From NCBI GenBank assembly GCA_963780345.1, contig CAWABU010000005.1:248001-312000 (forward strand): DNA of 64,000 nucleotides, in the 5' to 3' direction. Shown here in pieces: positions 1 through 7,933 of this stretch (position 1 is its first letter; every line of letters starts with the position of its first letter). The notes below the pieces were generated by a model that was given only the letters and a program-made list of their open reading frames with translations, did no database searches and had not been told where the DNA came from. The position numbers were made by a program, and so were the translations under genes. Source of the stretch: PALSA-693 sp963780345. Lineage in GTDB: Bacteria; Actinomycetota; Acidimicrobiia; Acidimicrobiales; Palsa-688.

Positions 1-778
1 AACCCACGGGTGATCTTCGAGCGTCAGGGCGCCTATTAGGACTGGTACACCTACATTCGACTCTGCCGGTGGCCCGCCGGGAATAGACATCGGCACGGGC
101 CTGGTGGGCCTGGTCCGATCCGAGCTCAGCCAAAACCGCGTATTCGACCAGGTGGCACGCCATCCGCAGGTCCCCCGCGTCGGCCAGCTCGGCCGCCCGC
201 CGGAGCACTCCGGCGAGGCCGCCGGCGAGGTCGACCCACATCTGCGCTTGCTGGGATCGGGGGGCGGGCAGCAGCTGGTCGGGCTCCCCGTCGTACCAGC
301 CTCCGTAACGCCTCCATACGTTGCGGACCAGGAACTGTGGACGGTCGTATACCGGGCGCAAGTACGGCCGGTCCCTCAAGCGCGCCGGTACCGCCACCTC
401 GTGGAGGACGGTGTCGAGGGCCGCACCGGTATTCATGAGCGCCAGAACCTGGGTCTCGATCGAGTCCAGCAGGTCGGCGGTGTCGGTCAGCGCGGTAGAG
501 ATCCGGTCGGCGCCGAACACCGGCAACCCGTGACCCGAGACCATGATCTCCGCCCCGAGCCCGGCCATCTCACGAAGAGCGATCGCCCAGTCGCTCAGGT
601 AGCGCTGCACCTTCTGTGGGTTGCCGGCGTTGGGGACGGCCCAGATGAACAGATCTCCGGGGTGGACAATCCTCTCCTCCGCCTGCCGGCGTGCCATCGG
701 CCGCACCGGATGCTCTGCGGAGACCAGATCTCCGCCGCCCTCCCGGTGGTGTTCTGCCACCTCCCTGAGCGTGGCCAT
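1..778 (-). pseudogene. MBL-fold alkyl sulfatase-like protein, C-terminal fragment
   Basis: This minus-strand reading frame runs off the left window edge. It opens with ATG at 778 behind a strong Shine-Dalgarno (AGGAGGGA at 783-790). The protein begins near the end of a metallo-beta-lactamase fold (GDLFIWAVPNAGNP, then VSGHG) and continues into the helical alkyl-sulfatase dimerisation domain (NVWRRYGGWYDGEP, then LVEYAVLAE). Alkyl sulfatases cleave alkyl sulfate esters and carry an N-terminal zinc domain with HxHxDH. That metal-binding half is missing here, so the protein is unlikely to be catalytic as it stands. Family similarity also fades in the last 65 bases, where a different frame reads more naturally. 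A separate SCP2-like tail of the same family lies at 16715-17012. I treat this as a remnant; the left edge hides its true end. Confidence 0.6.
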
Positions 779-918
779 CTGGTTCCCTCCTGGTACGCCT
801 GTGCAGCCGGCGGACCGGTTCTGACTGCTCCACCCGGGCGCCGGTCGCGGCTGAGCGTCGAACCCGCGGATCGACCTGATCGTCGGCCACCCATTCGAGC
901 GGGCGGCGCGGCCCGCGC

Positions 919-1030
919 CTAGTGGGCCGGCCAGAAACTCGACGCCGGAAACTCGGCAATCAGAATGCCTGGCCGCATGACGACAGCTGGCCGCGAGTTT
1001 CCGGCGTCGAGTTCGCAGGCAGCCGACTAG
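919..1030. repeat. 112-bp palindromic dispersed repeat, copy 1
   Basis: The element starts and ends with CTAG and its arms are imperfect inverted repeats. The left arm holds CTCGACGCCGGAAACTCG and the right arm CGAGTTTCCGGCGTCGAG, with a short loop containing GCATGACGACAGC. A near-identical full copy lies at 29826-29936 and a left-arm copy at 29578-29636. It encodes nothing evident and lies between the sulfatase fragment and the amidohydrolase. Size, palindromy and CTAG termini suggest a MITE or REP-like element; no parent transposase was found. Confidence 0.8.
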
Positions 1031-1121
1031 GCTGCTTCTGGAGCATGAACATTCGGACCTTGCCTACTTTTGCAACTCGGCCATAACCATCCGGTATCAG
1101 CATGTTGAGGGAGGATTCCCA

Positions 1122-2810
1122 ATGAGCGACCACGACATTGTGATCAGGGGTGGCACCGTCGTCGACGGGACCGGCGGTCCTTCCCGGGACGCGGATGTGG
1201 CCATCGACGGCGAACGTATCAGCCTGGTTGGCGAGGTGCCTGGAAAGGGCCGGAGGGAGATCGACGCCCGGGATCGCGTGGTCACGCCCGGCTTCGTTGA
1301 CATCCACACCCACCTGGATGGCCAATTGGCGTGGGACCCGATGTGCACATCGTCGTGCTGGCACGGTGTCACGTCGGTTGTCATGGGCAATTGCGGGGTC
1401 ACGTTTGCGCCGGTGCAACCGGGTGGATCGTCCTACTTGGCCGAGGTGATGGAGTCCGTGGAGGACATACCGGCCGCTTCCATCCTGAGCGGGTTGCCGT
1501 GGAACTGGTCGACCTTCAGCGAATACCTGGCCGCGATCGAGACCATGCCCAAAGGCATCAACGTCGGCGGCATGGTCGGCCATGTCGCGGTGCGCTGGTA
1601 TGTCATGGGAGAGGATTCTCTCGGCGAAGCCCCTGCATCCGCAGCACAGGTGCAGCAGATGGCTCAGCTGGTTGACGAAGCAGTGCGGGGTGGAGCCCTG
1701 GGGTTCTCCACCAGTCGCACGCTGGGCCACCGGGTGCCTGACGGGCGACCCGTCCCCGGCACCTTCGCCGACGACGCCGAATTGCTGGCGATCGGCGACG
1801 TTCTTGGGCGTCTCGGCCGCGGTGTGTTTGAGTCGGCGCCACGGTTCGAACACGCCGGTCCCGATGGGGCCGGCGCCCGCCACGAGGTACAGGTTCTGGC
1901 GGAGATCACTCGCCGGACCGGCCGGCCGGCCACCTTTGGGCTGGCCCAGTCCAACATCCGCCCTCAACTGTATCGGCTCGTGCTCGACGAAGCTCTCGAG
2001 CAAAACACGCTGGGGGCCCGCCTGCGCCCCCAGACCACGTGCCGAAGCATCGGGATCGTGTTCGCCCTGGCCCACCGGACTCCGTGGTCCGGCGGGTCAT
2101 GGGACGCGCTTTCAGGCCTGGACCTCGCCGGCCGGCTGGCCTACATCCGCGACCCGCAGCGACGAGCTCGCCTCGTCGCTGACGCTCAAGCCCAGCCGAC
2201 CGGGGTCAACGCGTCGATGCTCTATTTCCTCGAGCCCTCCTCCCTCGAGTACCGGCAGCCTCCGGATCAGAGCCTGGGGGCCCTCGCCGGCGCCCTCGGG
2301 CTGGAGCCCGTCGAACTGTTCCTCGATCGTTGCGCCGCGACCGGCGGTCGAGTAGCCCTCAACATGCCGATCCTCAACCAGTCCTTCGATGCCATCGAGG
2401 ACATGCTGGCCAACGAAACCGTCGTCCTCGGCCTCGCCGACGCCGGGGCCCACGTTGGACAGATCATGGATGCGTCCCAAGCGACCTATTTTCTGTCCCA
2501 CTGGGTGCGCGACACCGGCTTCTTCGGGCTGGAGGAAGGCGTTCGCAGGCTGACGTCGGACACCGCCACGCTGTTCGGATTGGAAGGCCGCGGCGTGCTG
2601 GTCCCAGGCGCCTACGCGGACATCAACGTCATCGACATGGACGGACTCGGGCTCGCCCCACCGGAGTACGTCCACGACTTCCCGGGCGGCGCGGGACGCT
2701 ACATCCAGCAGGGAAAGGGCTACGACGCCACGCTGGTCAATGGCGTGGTCGCCCTCGATCATGGTGAGCACACCGGGGCTTTCGTCGGCCACCTGCTCCG
2801 CTCGACCTGA
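1122..2810 (+). CDS. N-acyl-D-amino-acid deacylase family amidohydrolase
   Basis: This 562-residue protein is a cytoplasmic metal-dependent amidohydrolase of the D-aminoacylase/dihydroorotase superfamily. ATG 1122 is preceded by GGGAGGA. The N-terminal beta-sandwich opens with IVIRGGTVVDGTG. The metal-binding GFVDIHTHLD follows, then GVTSVVMGNCGVTFAPV, which contains the cysteine used as a zinc ligand in D-aminoacylases. Late in the barrel, LGLADAGAHVGQ supplies the conserved aspartate of the D-A-x-H motif. The C-terminal GVLVPGAYADINVID is the usual return to the beta-sandwich. The family hydrolyses N-acyl-D-amino acids or related amides; the exact substrate cannot be read from sequence. The gene stands alone, with no transporter or regulator in the same orientation. 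The frame is complete and undamaged. Confidence 0.92.
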   Translation: MSDHDIVIRGGTVVDGTGGPSRDADVAIDGERISLVGEVPGKGRREIDARDRVVTPGFVDIHTHLDGQLAWDPMCTSSCWHGVTSVVMGNCGVTFAPVQPGGSSYLAEVMESVEDIPAASILSGLPWNWSTFSEYLAAIETMPKGINVGGMVGHVAVRWYVMGEDSLGEAPASAAQVQQMAQLVDEAVRGGALGFSTSRTLGHRVPDGRPVPGTFADDAELLAIGDVLGRLGRGVFESAPRFEHAGPDGAGARHEVQVLAEITRRTGRPATFGLAQSNIRPQLYRLVLDEALEQNTLGARLRPQTTCRSIGIVFALAHRTPWSGGSWDALSGLDLAGRLAYIRDPQRRARLVADAQAQPTGVNASMLYFLEPSSLEYRQPPDQSLGALAGALGLEPVELFLDRCAATGGRVALNMPILNQSFDAIEDMLANETVVLGLADAGAHVGQIMDASQATYFLSHWVRDTGFFGLEEGVRRLTSDTATLFGLEGRGVLVPGAYADINVIDMDGLGLAPPEYVHDFPGGAGRYIQQGKGYDATLVNGVVALDHGEHTGAFVGHLLRST

Positions 2811-2868
2811 CGCCCGTACCGCCCGTACCCCGTCCCGACCGGTTGTCGCCGTGTCGGAAGCCGCCCTG

Positions 2869-3267
2869 TCAACCAAACCAGTGTGACGGCTTGGCCCGGT
2901 CGGACTGGTCATCGGTGTCCGGATCGTCTGGGCTCGTGGCGTCGTCTATGTGCGTGCGGGCGTGGCGTACGGACACGAGGGCGCGCTGGGTTTGGTGAGC
3001 GGCGTCGAGGATGTCCATGCGGCTGGAGCTGACGTCCGTCCGGGCGGAGAGTAAGGCGAGCCTGGCGGCGACCACCTCGAGTTGTCCGTGGGCGAGGACG
3101 ATTTCTGCGAGGGCGCTCCTCGTAGGCGATAGGTGCTCCACGCGCGTGCTCGTTGTTCCTCGGCGGGATGCCGGGCGCATGCGCGGTTGACCGATCGCAC
3201 TGACGGCAGGGGCGGCGACGGCCGAGGGGGCGGCGGCCGAGGGGGCGGTGTCGATGGCGTTCGACAA
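2869..3267 (-). CDS. Hypothetical protein
   Basis: The 132-residue product starts at TTG 3267 behind AAGGAGAA, a good ribosome-binding site at 6-nt spacing. The first 50 residues are low-complexity Ala/Pro/Ser/Arg and probably disordered. The middle (SALAEIVLAHGQLEVVAARLALL, then MDILDAAHQTQRALVSVRHARTHI) is predicted helical with heptad-like spacing. The tail is acidic (SPDDPDTDD). No signal peptide, membrane segment or known motif is visible. It lies on the minus strand, divergent from the gene at 3665, so the two may share the 3268-3664 promoter region. I do not recognise the family; the ribosome site and codon pattern support a real gene. Confidence 0.6.
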   Translation of the reverse strand: MSNAIDTAPSAAAPSAVAAPAVSAIGQPRMRPASRRGTTSTRVEHLSPTRSALAEIVLAHGQLEVVAARLALLSARTDVSSSRMDILDAAHQTQRALVSVRHARTHIDDATSPDDPDTDDQSDRAKPSHWFG

Positions 3268-3664
3268 CGTGGCTTCTCCTTGTCCTGGTGTTCCCAGCGC
3301 GATTGCTGTGTAGTGTGATTGAACGATGGCCGGGTGGGCTGGGCATGGGGCCGGCGTGGAGGCGGGATGAAGCTGCCCGATCTGCGTGCGGGAATCGAGG
3401 GAGTGGGACAGCTCGTCAGGGAGTCAGCGGCGGCGAAAGACGTGGCTCGCGGGCGCTCATGATCTCGGCCCGGCCAGCCGCCCGTCAGTGCCAGCCGAGA
3501 GCGACCATTGGTGTGACTTCGGCCACACAACGCACTAATTGCGTATCCGACGGCCGAGGAATGCGGTCTATAAGGGTAGATGTCCTGCGATCTCAGGATC
3601 CTCGGGCGGAACGCTCGACGTACTTGAGGTCATCGTCGTCCAAGCAGGTACGAGAGGAGCGGCC
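3268..3664. other. Divergent intergenic region
   Basis: About 400 bases separate two divergent hypothetical genes. The stretch is less GC-rich around 3525-3580, where a TATAAG hexamer (3569-3574) sits upstream of the plus-strand gene with no convincing -35 box. Short reading frames here have no ribosome-binding site or recognisable content. I see nothing else. Confidence 0.4.
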
Positions 3665-3985
3665 ATGACGAGCACCGACTTCGACCCATCGAGCGCTGCC
3701 GTCGGCCCAGACATCTCGGGTCTGGTCTCAACGGCGCTCTCACCAGCCGATAAGACCACGGCGCTCACCAAGGTGCGATATCTGGAGCGCGAGCTCCTTG
3801 ACGGCGATGGCCACATCCGGAAGGGTGTGACCTCGGCTCGAGCCGACGAGATCGTTGACCTGATCAACGAGCTGCGACGGGCGCTTGGGTGGCTCGAGAT
3901 CGATCTCGACGGACGGTGGCGCTGGCCCGAGAGGGCTCGGGGCGAAGCCAGATCTGGCCAAAGAAACGAGGCGCCCGGCGACTAA
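3665..3985 (+). CDS. Small hypothetical protein
   Basis: The 106-residue product uses ATG 3665 behind GAGAGGAGCGG; an in-frame start further upstream would read through non-conserved-looking sequence. It is soluble, without a signal peptide. After a Ser/Asp-rich N-terminus, the centre (TALTKVRYLERELLDGD, then ADEIVDLINELRRALGWLEI) is amphipathic helical with even charge spacing, suggesting a small helical bundle or adaptor. The C-terminus is basic. No family is recognised. The neighbours are unrelated, so context gives no functional hint. Confidence 0.55.
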   Translation: MTSTDFDPSSAAVGPDISGLVSTALSPADKTTALTKVRYLERELLDGDGHIRKGVTSARADEIVDLINELRRALGWLEIDLDGRWRWPERARGEARSGQRNEAPGD

Positions 3986-4124
3986 CTAGCTGGATCGGCC
4001 CAGCCTGGCGCTCACCCTCGTGGACCAGGGCGAGAGGGACTTCAGTTCGTACGAGCGCGCTCGCCACGAGAGGACGACGTCGCCGGAGATGGCGGCGTAA
4101 CGCTCGGTGCCGCCACCTACCGAC

Positions 4125-4874
4125 TCAGCCGGTGCGGGCGGTGCCGAACTCGTCGTGACGGCGCATCCAGCTGGGGTCGGGGGGCACGCCTTCGTTGCGA
4201 CCAGCCGGTACCCGATCAAGGATCCCGTAGTAGGTCATAACGACCTCGAGCCCTCGGGCGGTGGTCGAATAGGTCATGTACACCTCACCGTCCATCATGG
4301 TGAAGACGGTCAGGTGGGGGCGCTCGGCCAGGTAGGTAAGGGGATCAGTACCGCAGTCCCTGGCGATCCGGGCCGGTATCTCGGGTAGGCCGTCGCCCTC
4401 GAACCACGAGGCGACCACTTCCCTGGAGACCGAGTGCTCGAAGTCGAAGTTGAAATCGGACTCGAACGTCGAAACCCAGGGGAAGGTCCATCCCATGCGC
4501 CGGCGGTAGCCCTCGAGCTTGGCGATCGGTGCCCGCGACACCGAGATCATCGTCACGTCCCTGGCCTTGAGGTGCTCGATGACACCGTTGAAACTATCGG
4601 CGATGGATGAGCAGACCGGGCAGCCGGCCTCGAAGTTGGGGCCGAACATGAAGTTGTACATCACCAGCTGTGATCGCCCGTCGAACAGCTGAGCCAGAGT
4701 GCGCGGGCCATCGGTGGTCTGGAACGTGTACGGCTTGTCGATTCGGGTCCACGGCAGATGCTTCCGGCGAAGGGCCAGCTCGTCGCCGCGCCGCGTCAGC
4801 TCCTTCTCGAGTACGAGCAGCTCGTCCCGGGCCGCGCTCCATTCATCAAAGTCGACGATCTTGTGATCAGGCAT
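4125..4874 (-). CDS. DUF899 thioredoxin-like family protein
   Basis: This 249-residue cytoplasmic protein of the DUF899 family has a thioredoxin-like fold related to AhpC/peroxiredoxins. ATG 4874 is chosen over 4883 because AGGAG lies immediately before the upstream ATG and 9-10 nt before this one. Diagnostic stretches are FDGRSQLVMYNFMFGP, then a CPVCSS motif in the redox-active cysteine position. GWTFPWVS, FNFDFEHSVS and the C-terminal YYGILDRVP are also typical. The CxxC-like pair suggests a redox role, but no biochemical activity is established that I can name. It is the last gene of the minus-strand SRPBCC-ArsR-DUF2182-DUF899 set, 30 bases after the DUF2182 stop. Confidence 0.85.
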   Translation of the reverse strand: MPDHKIVDFDEWSAARDELLVLEKELTRRGDELALRRKHLPWTRIDKPYTFQTTDGPRTLAQLFDGRSQLVMYNFMFGPNFEAGCPVCSSIADSFNGVIEHLKARDVTMISVSRAPIAKLEGYRRRMGWTFPWVSTFESDFNFDFEHSVSREVVASWFEGDGLPEIPARIARDCGTDPLTYLAERPHLTVFTMMDGEVYMTYSTTARGLEVVMTYYGILDRVPAGRNEGVPPDPSWMRRHDEFGTARTG

Positions 4875-4904
4875 TGTTTCCATCTCCTGGTTTGGTTGGT
4901 TGGG

Positions 4905-5531
4905 TCAGCGGGCCAGTTCCACCACGCCAATGGCGACGATCGCGATCGCGAGCGGGACGTCGACGACGGCCTTGGGAGGCAGCAGCTTCTGGAGCAGGAC
5001 GGCCGCGGTGGCCAGCACCATCCAGGTCAGGCTCATGGCCCCGAACGCCAGCATCACGAGCATCAGCCCTGCCGTCGAGCCGACGCAGCAGCGTCCCAGC
5101 TCCCATCCAGATCGGCCCCGGTCCTCGGCCATCAGCCGGAAACGACGTTTCAGCGGAGTCAGTTCGTACAGGCCCGCCGCGACCGTGAACGCCCCGGCTG
5201 ACGTGGTGCTGTGGGGCCGGTACAGGGCGAAGACGACGACTCCCACCACAGCCCACACGGCCAGGTACGACCCGACGTGGCGAACCACGTCGACGCCGGC
5301 TCGACCGGCGGCAGCCAAGCGGAGAGCTGAGGGGGCCACGCCCGGGAGCATCATCGCGGCCATCATCGGCAGCCAGACACTGAGGAAAAAGGGAAAGGAC
5401 CCAAGGGTGGTCGCCACCCCCATGTCCATGCCGCTCATCCGCGGAACGGCAATGACCCAGCCGGCCGCGCCGGCGCCGATCGTGGCCATCAGCGCACTGG
5501 TGGTCGCGGGAGCTCGCGCCCGTGTCTTCAT
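4905..5531 (-). CDS. DUF2182 integral membrane protein
   Basis: The 208-residue product is an inner-membrane protein of the DUF2182 family, annotated elsewhere as a predicted metal-binding integral membrane protein. ATG 5531 overlaps the ArsR stop by ATGA and sits behind GAGGAGAG, so the two are translationally coupled. About five to six hydrophobic segments are visible. The family signature WLPMMAAMMLPGVAPS lies in the first third, after a Gly/Met-rich loop (PRMSGMDMG) that could bind metal. CCVGSTAGLMLVML and the C-terminal helix follow. Coupling to an ArsR regulator and an SRPBCC gene suggests a small inducible stress or detoxification module; the substrate is unknown. Confidence 0.85.
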   Translation of the reverse strand: MKTRARAPATTSALMATIGAGAAGWVIAVPRMSGMDMGVATTLGSFPFFLSVWLPMMAAMMLPGVAPSALRLAAAGRAGVDVVRHVGSYLAVWAVVGVVVFALYRPHSTTSAGAFTVAAGLYELTPLKRRFRLMAEDRGRSGWELGRCCVGSTAGLMLVMLAFGAMSLTWMVLATAAVLLQKLLPPKAVVDVPLAIAIVAIGVVELAR

Positions 5532-5890
5532 CGTCGGACTTCTCTCCTCTCGTCGCGCTTCGTCTGGGCGTGAGCTGCCTCGGCTAGCCGCTTGATCGAA
5601 TCGAGACGCCGGTCCCACCGGCTGGCCAGATCAGACATGGCGCGGGTGGCCTCGTCGAGACGAGCGATCTCCACCCGGAAGAGGACGTCGCGACCCTGCT
5701 TGCGCCGCGATACGAGTCCCGCTCTCTCGAGCACCAGAAGGTGCTTCGACACGGCTTGACGGGTGAAGGGGACCAGCGCCGCGAGCTCGCTGGCCGTCGC
5801 CTCGTGCCCGCTCACCAACAGATCCAGGACCCGGCGACGCGACGGCTCGGCGATAGCCGACCACAGCCGGTCGTCAGGTTCGGACGTCAT
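5528..5890 (-). CDS. ArsR-family winged-helix regulator
   Basis: The 120-residue cytoplasmic repressor has an N-terminal ArsR winged helix: LWSAIAEPSRRRVLDLL, then the recognition helix TRQAVSKHLLVLERAGLV and the wing RRKQGRDVLFRVE. ATG 5890 overlaps the SRPBCC stop (ATGA) and is favoured over an upstream start inside that gene. No metal-binding CxC motif is present, so it is probably not an arsenic sensor. It belongs to the ArsR subgroup paired with SRPBCC/AHSA1 proteins. It is the second gene of the operon, whose upstream palindrome (6396-6420) is its likely operator, implying autoregulation. The C-terminal tail is charged and helical. Confidence 0.93.
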   Translation of the reverse strand: MTSEPDDRLWSAIAEPSRRRVLDLLVSGHEATASELAALVPFTRQAVSKHLLVLERAGLVSRRKQGRDVLFRVEIARLDEATRAMSDLASRWDRRLDSIKRLAEAAHAQTKRDERREVRR

Positions 5891-6336
5891 TCCTGGCTGG
5901 TCGAGGCGAACAGCGCCGACAGGCGGGTGAAGCACCGAGTCCACCCACCGCGGTGGTCTTCCACGTAGCTCTGCTTCTCCTCATCGGGCCAGGCGAGCGA
6001 CTCGACCCCGGTCTCAACGACCCGCAGCATGGTGCGCTCCGGTCCCTCCGAAGTCAGGGTGAACTCGACGAGCACGGAGTTGTCGAGCGTGGGGTCGTCG
6101 TCCTGGGTGCGGTTCCACCGGAAAGCGAAGCGGTGAGGCCGGTCGACGGCCTCGACCAGGATGGCCGTCCCCACGTCCTTACCAAACCCCAGGTAACCCT
6201 GACCGCCGGGCTTGAGATCCACCTCAACCCGGTCGGCAAACCACCGTGTGATCTGGTCGGGCTCAGTGATGGTCTTCCACACCACCTCCGCCGGCGCCTC
6301 GATGACGACATCCCGCTCGATCTTGAAGTCACCCAC
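5887..6336 (-). CDS. SRPBCC (AHSA1-like) domain protein
   Basis: This 149-residue protein of the START/Bet v1-like superfamily starts at GTG 6336 behind AGGAGCGA. It shows the family pattern: an opening strand with VIEAPAEVVWKTITEP, then RWFADRVEVDLKPGG, GYLGFG, and the long C-terminal helix HRGGWTRCFTRLSALF. The fold forms a hydrophobic cavity for a small ligand. These proteins commonly partner an ArsR repressor encoded in the same operon, as here (4-bp overlap). It is the first gene of a four-gene minus-strand operon. It could bind or modify the inducer; the ligand is unknown. Confidence 0.9.
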   Translation of the reverse strand: MGDFKIERDVVIEAPAEVVWKTITEPDQITRWFADRVEVDLKPGGQGYLGFGKDVGTAILVEAVDRPHRFAFRWNRTQDDDPTLDNSVLVEFTLTSEGPERTMLRVVETGVESLAWPDEEKQSYVEDHRGGWTRCFTRLSALFASTSQE

Positions 6337-6395
6337 TGCTCGCTCCTGATCTGGTCGCTGCTAATGTGCAACTGATGGTAGCACATCATCAAACT

Positions 6396-6420
6396 GATCT
6401 GCAACTGGAAGTTGCAGATC
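6396..6420. promoter_or_regulatory. Perfect palindrome, probable ArsR operator
   Basis: Two 11-base arms, GATCTGCAACT (6396-6406) and AGTTGCAGATC (6410-6420), are separated by GGA. They lie 60 bases upstream of the SRPBCC start. A second TGCAACT half-site occurs at 6367-6373. Operators built from inverted TGCAAC elements fit ArsR repressors paired with SRPBCC genes. A terminator for unknown upstream transcription is the alternative, but no T-run follows. Confidence 0.6.
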
Positions 6421-6701
6421 GCCAATGCGCGCTTTGGGTACCAACACTTGATCTAGGGCCTGTGGCTCTGGCGTTGACGAACTCGAGACCGGCCCAGGAC
6501 GCGCCGCCAGTCGGCCAGGTCAGAGACATCCGATAACTGCCGACATCCACCGCTCGCCCTGCGTGCTCTACCAAGCCGGCGATCGGGCGCGAGCCACCCG
6601 CGAAAACCGGCCTTCACCGGGGCGCCCGCCCAGCGAATGGCCGTCTATGCGGTGTGGCCGGGTTCCACTACCGGGGCCGGCTGGTCACCGCCGAAGTCGC
6701 C

Positions 6702-7368
6702 CTAACGGCCGGTGTCGAGGCGCGCCTGGAGGGGCCGGCGCCACTGTTCAGCCAGTCGGGCATGTTTGGTCAGCGCCTCCACCAGATCCCGGTTCTCCAG
6801 GTGGCGGTCGGCCATGGCCAGGTGGGCGTCTTTGACCGTGAGTCCGGCATCGTCGCGTTCCACCAGCTCGATCGGTGATCCGACCGCGACCTCGCCGGGC
6901 TCGAACCACCCGGAGGTACCACCCGGTGCGGCCGTTGGCCTTCAGCTGTAGCTGAATGTCGCTGCGCTCTCGATAGAGGGCCAGCTTGAAGCAGGGCCAC
7001 CGAGGCTGGCAGACCTCGAGGACCGCGCCGTCCCAGCGCCACCGGTCGCCGATGCAGACCTCGGCCTCGGTGCCACCCCGGGTGGAGAGGTTTTCCCCGA
7101 AGGGAGCGGGGCCGAGGGTGTGGCCCAGCTCCTCCTCCCAGAGGGGCAGGTGCTCACTGGGGTACGCGTAGACGGCCTTGTCCGGGCCGCCGTGGACGGA
7201 CAGGTCGGCCTGACCGTCGCCCGCGAGGTTGTGAAGCGATAGCCAGAGCACGGTTCCTGGACGAACGGGGCGCTTGGCGATGCCGCTGTACACGTTCTCG
7301 TCGCGCACCCGGCCGAGTAGCTTCGGCTGGCCGACGTTCACCTGGATGATCGAAATCGCCCTGGCCAT
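6702..7368 (-). pseudogene. MOSC-domain protein with a frameshift
   Basis: The gene encodes a cytoplasmic YiiM-like MOSC protein, related to the molybdenum-cofactor sulfurase C-terminal domain. The start is ATG 7368, or the TTG two codons earlier; no clear ribosome-binding site is seen. Recognisable blocks are LLGRVRDENVYSGIAKRPV, DLSVHGGPDKAVYAYPSEH, FGENLSTRG and CIGDRW, then the conserved cysteine in LEVCQPRWPCFKL. Near 6910 the natural continuation (EPGEVAVGSPIELVER through TKHARLAEQW to a stop at 6702) moves into the next frame, so one base is gained or lost. The active-site half is intact and the shift affects only the C-terminal helical tail. It could be a sequencing indel in an otherwise functional gene. 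Confidence 0.8.
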
Positions 7369-7524
7369 CCACAAACACTACGTCACCCGGCGCCGCGTCC
7401 GGCCCGCCTGGTGCGCAGGCCGCAGCTGCGCTCCGGACCCGGCCGACGTACCTTCCCGGAGCGCCTTGTGCGGGCGGGAGTGGATGGTCCTCGAGCGGTT
7501 TCAAGGGTGGCGGCGCCCCGTGGC

Positions 7525-7749
7525 TTTACAGGGCAGGTTGTCCGAGTCGAGCGGGCCTGGCCGAGCCACCCCGGCTACGAGCTCGACTCCATCCGCAATC
7601 GGTCCTGGTCCGCCCTGCGGCGTCTTGACGACCACGACTACGAGAGGATCGCCGGGCCAGCTATCGCCGCGCTGGAAGCCTTGCCGCAAGAGGAGACGAA
7701 CCAGCGCGCCTGGTCGGAGTTCGCGGTACTGACCCGGAAGTCCGACTGA
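7525..7749 (+). pseudogene. Class I methyltransferase, C-terminal remnant
   Basis: The frame ending at TGA 7749 reads SIRNRSWSALRRLDDHDYER followed by a helical stretch and FAVLTRKSD. This resembles the last third of SAM-dependent methyltransferases, where an IRNR-S-Sxxx-L-xxDxxF segment precedes the final beta strand. The SAM-binding domain with its GxGxG loop is absent upstream; the preceding sequence is the divergent MOSC gene. I read this as a decayed remnant. Similarity is short, so the family call is tentative. Confidence 0.4.
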
Positions 7750-7933
7750 CCCCACCCGCGCCTCGTCCCTCGTTTCTGGGCGACTCACGGGCCCCCGGCC
7801 GGCGCGCCGTCAACGCCGGGAGGATGGCTTCGGCTGGCAGGTCCGCCGACCTCGACAAGGGCGTCGATGCTCTACTGTTCAAAACCTCCTGGTATCAACT
7901 TTAGGTTGACAGTCGGCGGGCGCGACTCCCTGC

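Noticed and set aside
104..922. 272-codon plus-strand frame
   Set aside because: It lies opposite the sulfatase fragment, is Arg/Gly/Pro-rich and has no ribosome site or motif; the minus-strand frame has clear family blocks.
960..2075. 371-codon minus-strand frame
   Set aside because: It is the antisense shadow of the amidohydrolase gene, a common artefact in high-GC DNA.
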